Positions 9,560-18,388 of a DNA stretch of 64,000 nucleotides are shown one piece after another. Source of the DNA: VAZQ01 sp963744275 (lineage in GTDB: Bacteria; Pseudomonadota; Alphaproteobacteria; Rhizobiales; Xanthobacteraceae); the NCBI GenBank assembly GCA_963744275.1, contig CAVUSX010000025.1:62001-126000 (forward strand), given 5' to 3'. The notes below the pieces were generated by a model that saw only the letters and a program-made list of their open reading frames with translations, was not told the DNA's origin and ran no database searches. How positions within the stretch are numbered: position 1 is the first letter of the stretch; every line of letters starts with the position of its first letter. The translations under genes and the position numbers were made by a program.

Positions 9560-10609
9560 TCACCGGTGCACGTAGCCGGCGAGCCGCTTCCTGAGATCCT
9601 CGAGCTTGCTCTCGTCCGACAGCATCTGCCGATAGCTGCTGTCGATCTTGTAGGACGCGAGCGGCCGGAAGCCCTCCGGTGGCGGCACGTCCGAGCGCGC
9701 CGAGAAGGTGCCGGTGCGGCTCTGCTGCTCCTTGGCCAGATACCAGTCCAGAAACAGCTTGGCCCCGTTGGGATGCGGCGCGTCCTTGAAGATCGCCGCC
9801 GCCACCAGGAAGACCGGGATATTGTCGGCCTGTGAGAGCACCGCCTCGATCGGCTTGCCCTCGTGCTTGAGCCGCGGCGTCGTCGAGGTGGAATTGAAGG
9901 TCGCCAGCATCACGCCGGCCGCGACCGCGCTCGATACCTTGGCGTGACCGTCGTTCACGAAGGTCGGCTTCTGGGCCATGTATTTGTCCATGTAGTCCCA
10001 GCCGTATTTCTCGATGATGCCCTTGAACGTGATCAGGCCGGCATCGTCCTCGCTCGGATCGGTGGTGACGAGCTTGCCCAGGAACAGGGGTTTGAGAAAA
10101 TCGAGCGCCGATCTGGGCACGTCGGCCGGCGCGACCAGCTGCGTGTTGTAGGCGTAGGAAACCATGTTGACGCCGACCGTGGTGAAGGCGCCGTCCTCGT
10201 CCTTGAAGGCCGGATCGATGGCCTCGGATCCCAGCGGCCGGAACATCATGAGCGCGCCCTGCCGCTTCCACCGCACGAAATCCTGGATGGTCTGGAAGAT
10301 GGCGATGTCGGAGACCACCTTCTTGTCGGCGATCTGCTGGTTGATTCTGCGGTTGAGGCCGTTGCTCAAGCCGCCCGTGAAGGAGACCGTCAAAGCCGGG
10401 TAAAGCTGCTGGAACTCCCTGATCCAACGCTCGTAGGGCTCGGACGGGCCGGCGGCGACCAGCGCCACCGATTTCTCCGCCTTGGCCTTCTCGTAGAGCT
10501 CGTCCATGCTCTGCGCGTGCAGCGAAGGCACGCATCCGATCAGGCCCGCCACCGCGAACAACAGGGAGGACCACGAGCATGCGCCCCTGCCGGCCGAATA
10601 CGCGATCAT
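9560..10609 (-). CDS. Periplasmic iron(III)-type ABC substrate-binding protein
   Basis: 349 residues with an N-terminal signal (GLIGCVPSLHAQ; a lipoprotein site at the Cys is possible). The mature part has the FbpA/AfuA (extracellular solute-binding family 1/6) pattern: ELYEKAKAEKSVALVAAGPS, ERWIREFQQLYPALTVSFTG, a DIAIFQTIQDFVRWKRQG hinge, and near the end PNGAKLFLDWYLAKEQQ, which recurs in iron- and phosphonate-type receptors. The close is SKLEDLRKRLAGYVHR. No permease or ATPase gene is beside it. It diverges from the next binding-protein gene across a 185-base spacer. Ligand unknown; Fe(III) or an organic anion are the family options. Confidence 0.75.
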   Translation of the reverse strand: MIAYSAGRGACSWSSLLFAVAGLIGCVPSLHAQSMDELYEKAKAEKSVALVAAGPSEPYERWIREFQQLYPALTVSFTGGLSNGLNRRINQQIADKKVVSDIAIFQTIQDFVRWKRQGALMMFRPLGSEAIDPAFKDEDGAFTTVGVNMVSYAYNTQLVAPADVPRSALDFLKPLFLGKLVTTDPSEDDAGLITFKGIIEKYGWDYMDKYMAQKPTFVNDGHAKVSSAVAAGVMLATFNSTSTTPRLKHEGKPIEAVLSQADNIPVFLVAAAIFKDAPHPNGAKLFLDWYLAKEQQSRTGTFSARSDVPPPEGFRPLASYKIDSSYRQMLSDESKLEDLRKRLAGYVHR

Positions 10610-10794
10610 GGTGGACCTCCTCTGAGGGTGTTGCGGCGGGCCGCAAAGCGAATCGTGCGCCTTGTATCTTGAATTGAGTATCGCAAACGGCGCGGCAGGA
10701 TGATGACACGCGGAACCGGGGCAATCGTGCGGTTTGACCGCAGGACACGGGCCATCCTATAGGTATCCATCACGAGAAATAAGAGGAAGGCCGA

Positions 10795-11814
10795 ATGGGC
10801 GCCACCCCGAAGTGGGCGATTCGGACAGCTCTCGCATTAGTGATTTGTCCGTTGCCGCGACATGTGGTTGCCGCCGAGGACGAATTCTTCAAAGGCAAGA
10901 CCGTCACGCTCGTGGTCGGCTATTCGGCCGGCGGCGGCTACGATCAATATGCCCGCGCGCTCGCCCGCCATCTCGGCGGCCGCATCCCCGGCAACCCGGC
11001 GGTGCTGGTGGCGAACATGCCGGGGGCCGCGAGCCTGACGGCGGTGCGTTACCTCGACGCCAACGCGCCCAAGGATGGCACCGTCGTCACGACCTTCGAT
11101 CCCGGTCTCATCACCGAATCCTTCGCCGCGCCGGAGCTCTTCAAGATCAGGTTCTCGGACTACCAGTGGATCGGCAGCATGCTGCGCGATATCCGCATCT
11201 GCTACGCCTGGGGAGCGACCGGCATCAGGACCTGGGACGACATGATGAAGCGCAAGGAGTTCCTGATCGGCACCACCGCCAAGGGCTCCAATGCCTATGT
11301 GAACGGCGCCATCCTGCGCAAGGTGTTCAATGCGCCGGTGCGGCAGATCGCGGGCTATCCGGGCAGCAACGAGCAGCGGCTCGCGCTCGAGCGCGGCGAG
11401 CTCGAAGGCAATTGCGGCTCCTGGAGCGCGATGCCGCAGGATTGGCTCCTGCACGACAAGATCAATCCGCTGGTGCGCTTCTCGCCCACCCGGCCCGCCG
11501 ACATGCCGCCGGGCGTCCCCTTCATCGAGGATCTGGCCACCACCCGCGCGCAAAAGGATCTGCTCGCCGTGCTCGACGCCTCGGCCGAATTGGGCCGGCC
11601 CTTCATCGTCGCCAAAACGGTCCCGCCGCAGCGGGTGAACATATTGCGGGCCGCCTTCCAGGCCACGCTCGCCGACGCCGCCTTCCAGGCCGAGGCGCAG
11701 GCGCAGTCCTTGGCCCTCGACCCGGTGCCGGGCGAGGAGGCGGACGCCATCATCGACAAGATCTATGCGGCGCCGCCGGAGCTGGCCCGCAAGGTCAAGG
11801 ACGTGCTGGAATAA
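10795..11814 (+). CDS. Tripartite tricarboxylate transporter substrate-binding protein (TctC/Bug family)
   Basis: 339 residues: a signal peptide (to HVVAAED), then FFKGKTVTLVVGYSAGGGYD, the Bug-family start (ktitlvVpfaaGGg.D), NMPGAASLTAVRYLDANAPKDG in the ligand loop, and IGTTAKGSNAYVNGAILRKV. These periplasmic proteins feed carboxylates to TctAB-type transporters, and rhizobia and Burkholderiales keep dozens without transporter neighbours. It starts a run of three same-strand genes (binding protein, dioxygenase, MmgE/PrpD protein) that looks like a catabolic unit for a carboxylated compound. That link is inferred only from position. Confidence 0.8.
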   Translation: MGATPKWAIRTALALVICPLPRHVVAAEDEFFKGKTVTLVVGYSAGGGYDQYARALARHLGGRIPGNPAVLVANMPGAASLTAVRYLDANAPKDGTVVTTFDPGLITESFAAPELFKIRFSDYQWIGSMLRDIRICYAWGATGIRTWDDMMKRKEFLIGTTAKGSNAYVNGAILRKVFNAPVRQIAGYPGSNEQRLALERGELEGNCGSWSAMPQDWLLHDKINPLVRFSPTRPADMPPGVPFIEDLATTRAQKDLLAVLDASAELGRPFIVAKTVPPQRVNILRAAFQATLADAAFQAEAQAQSLALDPVPGEEADAIIDKIYAAPPELARKVKDVLE

Positions 11815-11916
11815 TCGGCTGCGGACACCGCGCGGCGACGCTGATAAAGTGTAGAATGCAGGCGTCGGAAGATTAGAGAGATTGATAAACCTGAAAGAAG
11901 CAGGAAGGGCGAGGAG

Positions 11917-12999
11917 ATGAACACGAAGGATTTCCGCAGCTTTCACGCGAGCAAGCGCGGTACCGCCAAGCCGATGGAGCCGGTGGTCGATCCGGCCGGC
12001 TGGACCGCGGAAGACCTGCGCAATGTCGCCGACTGGAGCTACCGCATCAGCGAGCGGGAGGCCGACGAGCTCGCCGCCGGCATCGCGGCGGTCCGCCGTG
12101 CCGGCGTCCCCGTCGTGGAGGTGGCGCGGGACAACTTTCCCCTGGGCGGATTTGCCGACGTTCTCGCCGACGTGCGGCGCGAGCTGATGGACGGCCGCGG
12201 CATCGTGATGCTGCAGAACTTTCCGATCGAGCGGTTCGACCGGGAGGAGACCGCGATCGCCTATATCGGGCTCGGCGCCTATCTGGGCAAGACCATGTCG
12301 CAGAACAAGCAGGGTCACGTGCTGGGCCATGTGAAGGACCTCGGCGGCGATTACACCGATGCGCACACCCGCGGCTACACGACCCGGGCCGAGATGTTCT
12401 TTCATGCCGACGCCTGCGACTACGTGGGCCTGTTGTGCCTGCAAACCTCCAAGAGCGGCGGCGCCAGCCGGGTGGCGAGCTCGGTCACGGTCTACAACCG
12501 CATCCTGGCGCGGCGGCCCGATCTCGCCAAAGTGCTGACCGAGGATTTCTATCGCTCCCGCAGCGGCGAGATGAACCCGGGCGAAGCGCCGTTCTTCAAG
12601 CAGCCGATCTTCTCGTTCACCGACGGTTATTTCAGCGCGACCGGCGCCAGCGCCGTGGTCGACAAGGCGCAGAAGCTGCCGGGCGTGCCGAAATTCACCG
12701 ACGCGCAAAAAGAGGCGGTCGCGCTCTATCGCGCCACCGTGGCGGAATGCGCCCTCGACATCGACTTCAAGGCGGGCGACATCCAGTTCCTCAACAATTT
12801 CGTGATGCTGCACACCCGCCGCGAATACGAGGATTGGCCGGAGCCGGCGCGCAAGCGCCATTTGCTGCGCCTGTGGTTGTCGGATCCGGCGAGCCGGCCG
12901 ATCCCGCAAGCGCAGCGGCAAGGCCGCGCCGGCCGCGGCGTGCAGCTCGCGGGCGTTGCGCTGGTGGCCCCGCTCGACGTGGAAGAGGCGGTGGCATAG
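11917..12999 (+). CDS. TauD/TfdA-family Fe(II)/2-oxoglutarate dioxygenase
   Basis: 360 residues. The double-stranded beta-helix iron ligands are visible: His163 and Asp165 in MFFHADACDYVGLL, the distal His299 in NNFVMLHTRREYEDW, and the 2-oxoglutarate-binding Arg near 318 in RKRHLLRLWLSD. GRGIVMLQNFPIERFDRE is the usual strand after the N-terminal helices. The ribosome site GGGCGAGGAG sits just before ATG 11917. Family members hydroxylate taurine, phenoxyacetates, carnitine precursors and other small acids; the substrate is not predictable here. It lies between a carboxylate-binding protein and an MmgE/PrpD protein on the same strand. Confidence 0.85.
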   Translation: MNTKDFRSFHASKRGTAKPMEPVVDPAGWTAEDLRNVADWSYRISEREADELAAGIAAVRRAGVPVVEVARDNFPLGGFADVLADVRRELMDGRGIVMLQNFPIERFDREETAIAYIGLGAYLGKTMSQNKQGHVLGHVKDLGGDYTDAHTRGYTTRAEMFFHADACDYVGLLCLQTSKSGGASRVASSVTVYNRILARRPDLAKVLTEDFYRSRSGEMNPGEAPFFKQPIFSFTDGYFSATGASAVVDKAQKLPGVPKFTDAQKEAVALYRATVAECALDIDFKAGDIQFLNNFVMLHTRREYEDWPEPARKRHLLRLWLSDPASRPIPQAQRQGRAGRGVQLAGVALVAPLDVEEAVA

Positions 13000-13100
13000 G
13001 GCGACGCATGCCGGTGCCGATCTGGTACGCGTCGACAAACAATCAAATCTGCAAAGCAACAGGGCTTAATTTAAGGGGAGTTGCGCCATGGACGAGCCGG

Positions 13101-14616
13101 ATGCAATCGATCGATCGAAGACTGTTTCTCGGTGCCGGCGCATCGACCCTCGTGGCGCTGCCCGCGATGGTACTGCCGGCGCTGGCGCAGGGCGCGGGCG
13201 AAGCCGCCAAACCGAGTGAATCGAAGCCGAGCGAATCCAAGCCGGCCGCCGCCGCCGCGGGCAAGCGCCTGGGCCAGGTCGTCGCCGACTTCGTGGTGGG
13301 CTTCGACCTCAAGGATGCGCCCCCGGTCGCGATCGACCGCGCCCGGGTCGCCTTCACGGATACGGTCGGGGTGATGCTGGCGGGTTGCCGCCAGGAGGTC
13401 TCCACCATTTTGTGCGACATGGTGCGGCTTGAAGGGAGCGCGCCCGCGGCCTCGATCGTGGGCCAGTCGCTACGGGCCTCCCCGCAGCTGGCCGCGCTCG
13501 CCAACGGCGTGGCGGCGCACGCCATGGATTACGATTTGACCTATGTGGCCGGGCAGGCCGCCTCCGCGGTCATCCCGGCGGTCCTGCCGGTGGCCGAGAT
13601 CACCGGCGCGACGCCGGCCGAAGCGATGGCGGCGACCATCGTGGGCTACGAGGTGGCGTCGCGGGTGGGGCGTTCGAACTTCCTGGCGTCCAGCGTCGGC
13701 GGCTGGCACACGGTCGGCACCATCGGGGTGATCGCGGCGGCCGCCGCCTGCGCCCGCTTGCTGAAAGTCCCGGTCGAGCGGATCCCCGACATCATCGGCA
13801 TCTCGGCCTCGATGGCGAGCGGGCTGAGCGTCAATTTCGGCAGCATGACCAAGCCGCTGCATTCCGGCCACGCGGCCCGCGACGGCGTGATGGCGGCATT
13901 GCTGGGCGCGCGCGGCTTCACCTCCAATCCGAGCGCGCTCGAGGGGCACTCCGGCTATTTCGAGGATTTCGGCCGCGGTCTCGAGGTCTCCACCGATCCG
14001 TTCAAGGATCTGGGCCATCGCTATGACCTCGTCGCCATGGGCTACGATCTCAAGGCCTATCCGTGCGGCGGGCTGGCGCATACCTCGATCGAGGCCGCGC
14101 TGGCGCTGCGCGAGCGGCTTGGCGCCGCGGCTCTCCGACATCACCAGCATCCATTGCTCGGTCACCCGCAATGCCGGCCAGCGCGCCGGCATCCAGTATC
14201 CGGTGTCGGTGGAGAACGCCAAGTTCAGCCTCGCCTATATGGTGGCCTATTCGCTGGTGCACGGCGCTCCGATGATCGCGGCCTTCACCGAGGAGGCGAT
14301 CAAGGACGAGACCGTCAAGGCGGTGGCCAAGACCGTGTCGGCCAGCGTCGATCCGGCCTTGGGGCCCGGCACCCGCGAGAGCCCCGCCATCCTGAAAGTG
14401 ACGCTTGCGGATGGCCAGACCTTCGAGCAGCGCGTCGATTTCCAGACCGGATCGATTCAAAATCCGATGACCCAGGCGCAGATCGAGAACAAATTCCGCG
14501 ATTGCGCCGCGCAGTCGGTGAAGACCGACGTGGCCACCAAGATTCTGGCGGTCCTCAATGGGCTGCCGGGACGGCCGTCGTTCGAGGACTTCTGGCCGTT
14601 GCTGCGGGTGAGCTGA
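13101..14616 (+). CDS. MmgE/PrpD-family protein with Tat signal, frame broken near 14130
   Basis: About 505 residues. A twin-arginine signal (SIDRRLFLGAGASTLVALPA, ending PALAQG) is followed by a low-complexity SESKPSESKPAAAAA spacer. The MmgE/PrpD fold then starts at VVADFVVGFDLKDAPP, with FTDTVGVMLAGC, AMDYDLTYVAGQAASAVIPA, GYEVASRVGRSNFL and MTKPLHSGHAARDGV typical of 2-methylcitrate dehydratase relatives. The frame breaks near LALRERLGAAAL and resumes at LSDITSIHCSVTRNAGQRAG; one extra base fits. ATG 13101 lacks its own ribosome site. AAGGGGAG is spaced for an out-of-frame ATG at 13088, and an ATCG x3 repeat lies between. An exported member of this usually cytoplasmic family is unusual. 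Confidence 0.75.
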
Positions 14617-14630
14617 GAGGTCGCACTCCC

Positions 14631-14702
14631 GTAGCCCGCATGGAGCGCAGCGAAATGCGGGAGCGGTGAGCCCGGATTACGCAAGCGCTCCATCCAGGTT
14701 AC
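14631..14702. repeat. Dispersed palindromic repeat of Bradyrhizobium type
   Basis: GTAGCCCGCATGGAGCG at the left end is an imperfect inverted copy of CGCTCCATCCAGGTTAC at the right end. Internal parts (CAGCGAAATGCGGGAG and GCCCGGATTACGC) complete the stem. This sequence family (GTAGCCCGGATGGAGCGCAG...) is very common between genes in Bradyrhizobium relatives. It follows the MmgE/PrpD stop. Confidence 0.6.
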
Positions 14703-14869
14703 AGACACTCGCCGTTGAGGCGTGCACTGGTGTCATCACCGGGCCGGCGCGTAGCGCCGTGTCCCGGTGACCTCGATTATGAGTGCACGGCAGTGCCCCA
14801 ATAAGCGAGATCGCCGGGACGAGCCCGGCGATGACAATCGCTTTGTTGATTGGTGGAAGTCTGGCCGCT

Positions 14870-15541
14870 TCAGTAGATCCCGCTGCCGACCGAGGCGCTG
14901 CGCTCGTTCATCGGCAGGACCACCACCTTGGTGCCGACATTGACGCGGGTGTAGAGGTCGCTGACGTCCTCGTTGGTGAGCCGGATGCAGCCCGAGGAGA
15001 CGCGGTGCCCGATGGTGGAGGGATCGTTGGTGCCATGGATGCGATACACCGAGCCGCCCAGATACATGGCGCGGGCGCCGAGCGGGTTGCCGGGGCCGCC
15101 GGCCATGAAGCGCGGCAGGTAGGGCTGGCGCTCGATCATCTCGGGCGGCGGAGTCCAATCCGGCCACTCGGCCTTCTTGGTGACGTTCTGGGTGCCCGAC
15201 CAGGTGAAGCCCTCGCGGCCGACGCCGATGCCGTAGCGCAGCGCCCGGCCATTGCCGATGACCAGATAGAGGTACGTATTGGGGGTGTCGATGACGATGG
15301 TGCCGGGCGCCTCGTTGGTGCGGTAGTCGACCACTTGGCGCTTGTAGCGGGCCGGCAGCTCGGCGGTGTCGTCGCTCTCATCGACCGGCGCCTGCACCAT
15401 CGGGGCGCTCTGGTTCGGCGGGCCGAACGGAAAGAACGGGCTCGCCGAGGCGGTGGCCGCAAAGGAGGCCGCGGCGGCGATCACGACGAGCACGGCGGCG
15501 GAGCGAAAGAAGCTGATTGTGTGCATGACGATCCCCATCAT
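14870..15541 (-). CDS. L,D-transpeptidase (YkuD domain), exported
   Basis: 223 residues with a signal peptide or membrane anchor (SAAVLVVIAAAASFAATASA). The YkuD catalytic domain spans about 80-218. GTIVIDTPNTYLYLVIGNGR begins it, and the active-site region is IHGTNDPSTIG (His169) followed by RVSSGCIRLTNEDV with the nucleophile Cys185. Such enzymes cross-link peptidoglycan 3-3 or attach proteins to it in the periplasm. In Rhizobiales many copies exist and the cell pole is rich in 3-3 links. The gene stands alone. MHTISFF, six residues in, is a possible alternative start. Confidence 0.88.
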   Translation of the reverse strand: MMGIVMHTISFFRSAAVLVVIAAAASFAATASASPFFPFGPPNQSAPMVQAPVDESDDTAELPARYKRQVVDYRTNEAPGTIVIDTPNTYLYLVIGNGRALRYGIGVGREGFTWSGTQNVTKKAEWPDWTPPPEMIERQPYLPRFMAGGPGNPLGARAMYLGGSVYRIHGTNDPSTIGHRVSSGCIRLTNEDVSDLYTRVNVGTKVVVLPMNERSASVGSGIY

Positions 15542-15672
15542 CTGTTTTCCATTGGACGGCCCAACGCAGGAAAGGGTTCATGAGATATGAAAATAATTGC
15601 GATCCCGCGCCGAATCTGCCGAGAGCTCGCGCTAAATCCGCAGAGAAATTGAGCTAATCCGCTAACCGGGCG

Positions 15673-16215
15673 TCAGGGCTTGCGGCTGGCGTGCCAGCCC
15701 ACCGAGGCATCCGGAACGGCGTCGGTGGAGGCGAAATACGGCTTGATGTCGAGGAGGGGGGTGCCGTCGAGGCAATCGAGCCCGACCACCGAAAGGGTGG
15801 TGCCGTCGATGCGCAGGAGGCGCACCACGCTCATGGCGATCGGATTGGGCCGCACCGGCGAGCGCAGCGCAAAGGTACCGCGCTGCTCCCCGTAATGGCG
15901 CGGGGCCTGCAGCACCAGGTCGCGCCGCGCCCGGTCCATCCAGTAGAGCACCACCACATGGCTCGAGGTCTCGAGCCCTTGCAGGCCTTGCGCCCAGCGG
16001 GAATCGAGCTCGATGGTGCAGGTCGCCTGCGCCTCCCGGCCGTTCTTCGGGCAGTCCTCGCGCCGGACCCAGGGGGTGCGGATGCGGCCTATGAAATAGA
16101 GCGAGGCGTCGAACCGCTCGGGCAGCGCGACCGCGACCTCGCCCTCCCGCAGCCCGAAGGGATCGGCACCCGTCCCGATGGGCTGGTTTTGGAGCGGGTC
16201 CTTGGCATTGCTCAT
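15673..16215 (-). CDS. trmO: tRNA (N6-threonylcarbamoyladenosine(37)-N6)-methyltransferase TrmO
   Basis: 180 residues from ATG 16215. The TrmO/YaeB beta-barrel core is clear: FIGRIRTPWVRREDCPKNGR, IELDSRWAQGLQGLETSSHV, VVLYWMDRARRDLVLQAPRH, then RGTFALRSPVRPNPIAMSVV and the LDCLDGTPLLDIKPYFASTD end motif. It methylates t6A37 of threonine tRNAs with S-adenosylmethionine. The length matches the short bacterial form without the C-terminal extension. It diverges from the ArsR-methyltransferase gene across 155 bases that contain two palindromes, so this SAM-using enzyme may share the methionine regulator's operator. That sharing is inference. Confidence 0.88.
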   Translation of the reverse strand: MSNAKDPLQNQPIGTGADPFGLREGEVAVALPERFDASLYFIGRIRTPWVRREDCPKNGREAQATCTIELDSRWAQGLQGLETSSHVVVLYWMDRARRDLVLQAPRHYGEQRGTFALRSPVRPNPIAMSVVRLLRIDGTTLSVVGLDCLDGTPLLDIKPYFASTDAVPDASVGWHASRKP

Positions 16216-16284
16216 GGGGCTTGAGTGTCGCCCGGCGCCGTCGGCACGCCAAGTGCGGACTTTATTATCGCTCCCCGCATTAGC

Positions 16285-16338
16285 TTGACGAACGTCGGCA
16301 TTGATTTTAACCTTTAAAGGTATAAAGATATCTTTATA
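16285..16338 (+). promoter_or_regulatory. Promoter and palindromic operators of the methionine operon
   Basis: TTGACG (16285-16290) and TAACCT (16308-16313) are 17 bases apart, a good sigma-70-type promoter. Two perfect palindromes follow: ACCTTTAAAGGT at 16310-16321 and TATAAAGATATCTTTATA at 16321-16338. The AT-rich 18-base one stands out in this GC-rich DNA and lies over the expected transcription start, 33 bases before the regulator's ATG. ArsR-family dimers bind such sites, so autoregulation of the whole operon is likely. Confidence 0.7.
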
Positions 16339-16370
16339 TATGTTTCGGCTGCGTTGGTGGACCCTGCCCA

Positions 16371-17396
16371 ATGAATCCTTTCTCTCAACGATCACGCCAG
16401 ATCGCCCCGCTGCCGTTCCTGGCCCTCAATGGGGCGCTGAAGGCGGCCGGCGAGGCCACCCGCTTGCGCATTCTTGCGCTGTTGGCCGAGGCCGAGCTGA
16501 CGGTCTCCGATCTCACCGACATTCTGCGTCAATCGCAGCCGCGCATCTCCCGCCATCTCAAGCTGCTGGCGGAAGCCGGCCTGGTGGAGCGGTTTCGCGA
16601 GGGCTCCTGGGCCTTCTTCCGCCTCGGCGAGCATGGCGGCAGCGCCGAGCTCGCGCGCGAGCTGATCGCGCGGCTGGATTGCGGCGATGCCACCATCGCC
16701 CGCGATCGCGAGCGCCTGGCCGCCGTGCGGGCGGAGCGGGCCGCCGCCGCGCAGGCCTATTTCCGCGGCCATGCGGCCGAATGGGACCGCATCCGCAAGC
16801 TGCACGTGACCGATGAAGCCGTCGAGGCCGAGATTCGCTCAGCGCTCGCCGGCGCGCCGTTTCGCTCCTTGCTCGATCTCGGCACCGGCACCGGCCGCAT
16901 GCTGGAGCTGTTCGGGCCCGAGATCGAACGCGGCCTCGGGCTCGATCTTTCGCTCGACATGCTGGCCATGGCGCGCGCGCGGCTCGACCGCGCCGGCCTG
17001 CGCCATTGCAGCGTGCGCCAGGGCGACATCTACGATCTGGCGCTGCCGCGCGATTCCTTCGATCTCGTCATCATCCACCAGGTGCTGCACTTCCTCGACG
17101 ACAGCGCGCGCGCCATCAAGGAGGCGGCGCGGGTCTTGCGGCCGGCCGGGCGGCTGCTGGTGATCGATTTCGCGCCGCACGATCTCGAGTTCCTGCGCGA
17201 CGAGCACGCCCATCGCCGGCTCGGCTTTGCGCCCGAGACCGTGACGCAATGGCTCGGCGCCGCCGGCCTCGAGATGCTGCAACAGAAGACCCTGCCGCCG
17301 GAGCCGAATTCCGAGGGCAAGATCGCGGTCTCGCTCTGGCTCGGACGCGATCCGCGCATCGCGCTCGCCGGCGCCACCGCCCGGGAGGTTGCCTGA
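16371..17396 (+). CDS. ArsR-family regulator fused to a SAM-dependent methyltransferase domain (SahR/SamR-type)
   Basis: 341 residues. Residues 15-90 are an ArsR winged helix (ALKAAGEATRLRILALLAEA, then LRQSQPRISRHLKLLAEAGL and VERFREGSWAFFRL). Residues 140-310 are a class I methyltransferase fold with SLLDLGTGTGRMLELFGPEI, GLDLSLDMLAMARARL and an RQGDIYDLALPRDSFDLVII strand. No metal-binding Cys pair is evident. The stop overlaps the metF start (TGATG), and metH follows. ArsR-type regulators with a SAM-binding domain beside metF/metH are known from comparative genomics as SAM/SAH-responsive repressors of methionine genes. A sensory rather than catalytic methyltransferase domain is therefore the best reading. 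The DNA target is probably the palindrome at 16321. Confidence 0.82.
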   Translation: MNPFSQRSRQIAPLPFLALNGALKAAGEATRLRILALLAEAELTVSDLTDILRQSQPRISRHLKLLAEAGLVERFREGSWAFFRLGEHGGSAELARELIARLDCGDATIARDRERLAAVRAERAAAAQAYFRGHAAEWDRIRKLHVTDEAVEAEIRSALAGAPFRSLLDLGTGTGRMLELFGPEIERGLGLDLSLDMLAMARARLDRAGLRHCSVRQGDIYDLALPRDSFDLVIIHQVLHFLDDSARAIKEAARVLRPAGRLLVIDFAPHDLEFLRDEHAHRRLGFAPETVTQWLGAAGLEMLQQKTLPPEPNSEGKIAVSLWLGRDPRIALAGATAREVA

Positions 17397-18388
17397 TGAG
17401 CACCGCCGATCCGCGTGCCAGCCGCTTCGTCCATGCCGGCGCGACGTCGCGCATCGGCGTGTCGTTCGAGTTCTTTCCGCCCAAGACCGCGGAGATGGAA
17501 GCGACGCTGTGGGAGGCGATCAACCGGCTGGCGCCGCTCAAGCCCAAATTCGTCTCGGTGACCTATGGGGCCGGCGGCTCGACCCGCGAGCGCACCCATG
17601 CCACGGTCAAGCGCATTCTGGCCGAGACCATGCTGGTGCCGGCCGCGCATCTCACCTGCGTGGGCGCCACCTGCGCGGAGGTCGATGCCGTCATCCACGG
17701 CTACCGCGAGGCCGGCGTGCGCCACATCGTGGCGCTGCGCGGCGATCCGCTCGGCGGCCTCGGCGAGACTTACGCGCCGCATCCGGGCGGCTATCGCCAT
17801 GCCGCCGACCTGGTGGCCGGGATCAAGCGCATCGCCGATATCGAGGTGTCGGTCTCCGCCTATCCGGAACGGCATCCCGACAGCCCGACCGTCGAGGCCG
17901 ATATCGACATGCTCGCCGCCAAGGTCGATGCCGGGGCGTCGCGCGCCATCACCCAGTTCTTCTTCGAGAACGATCTCTATTTCCGTTATCTCGATCGCGT
18001 GCGCGCGCGCGGGATCGAGCTGCCGATCGTGCCGGGCATCCTGCCGGTGCAGAATATCAAGCAGACCAAGAGCTTCGCGGCGCGCTGCGGCACCTCGGTG
18101 CCGGATTGGCTGGCCGAGCGCTTCGATGGTCTCGACCACGACCCCATGACCCGCAAGCTGATCGCCGCCGCGGTCGCGGCCGAGCAGGTGATCGATCTGG
18201 TTGACCGCGGCGTCACCGATTTCCACTTCTACACCATGAATCGCGCCGATCTGGTCTACGCGGTCTGCCATTTGCTGGGCCTGCGGCCGGGAGAGTCGGG
18301 TCAGTCGAATCCGAAGCCGGTCCCCGAAGCAGGCGAGCTCCCTCTCCCCGGCGGGGATAGGGAAAAGAAAGTTCAAGGAAATGTCTGA
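17396..18388 (+). CDS. metF: Methylenetetrahydrofolate reductase MetF
   Basis: 330 residues. VSFEFFPPKTAEMEATLWEA, KFVSVTYGAGGSTRERTHAT and AGVRHIVALRGDPLGG are the conserved FAD and folate loops of the TIM barrel, and ITQFFFENDLYFRYLDRVRA carries the usual substrate loop. It reduces 5,10-methylene-THF to 5-methyl-THF, the methyl donor for MetH encoded directly downstream. ATG 17396 overlaps the regulator's stop and has GGGAGG six bases upstream. The last 20 residues (after LLGLRPGESG) run through a dispersed repeat element, so the natural C-terminus has been replaced or extended. The stop overlaps metH by eight bases. Confidence 0.95.
   Translation: MSTADPRASRFVHAGATSRIGVSFEFFPPKTAEMEATLWEAINRLAPLKPKFVSVTYGAGGSTRERTHATVKRILAETMLVPAAHLTCVGATCAEVDAVIHGYREAGVRHIVALRGDPLGGLGETYAPHPGGYRHAADLVAGIKRIADIEVSVSAYPERHPDSPTVEADIDMLAAKVDAGASRAITQFFFENDLYFRYLDRVRARGIELPIVPGILPVQNIKQTKSFAARCGTSVPDWLAERFDGLDHDPMTRKLIAAAVAAEQVIDLVDRGVTDFHFYTMNRADLVYAVCHLLGLRPGESGQSNPKPVPEAGELPLPGGDREKKVQGNV
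18338..18365. repeat. Palindromic repeat fused to the metF 3' end
   Basis: CTCCCTCTCCCCGGCGGGGATAGGG is a short inverted repeat (CCCTCTCCCC / GGGGATAGGG) of the type dispersed in rhizobial genomes. Here it is translated as the last residues of MetF (LPLPGGDREKK). A related sequence, starting with the same CTCCCTCTCCC, interrupts the 5-oxoprolinase gene at 34551. Confidence 0.5.

Noticed and set aside
10711..10740. GGAAC ... GGTT resembling an EcfG promoter before the binding-protein gene
   Set aside because: The spacer is outside the 16-17 bases of the consensus and of the two better sites.
16220..16370. SAM or cobalamin riboswitch for the methionine operon
   Set aside because: The leader between the predicted start and the ATG is only about 50 bases and lacks riboswitch motifs. 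Palindromic operators explain regulation better.
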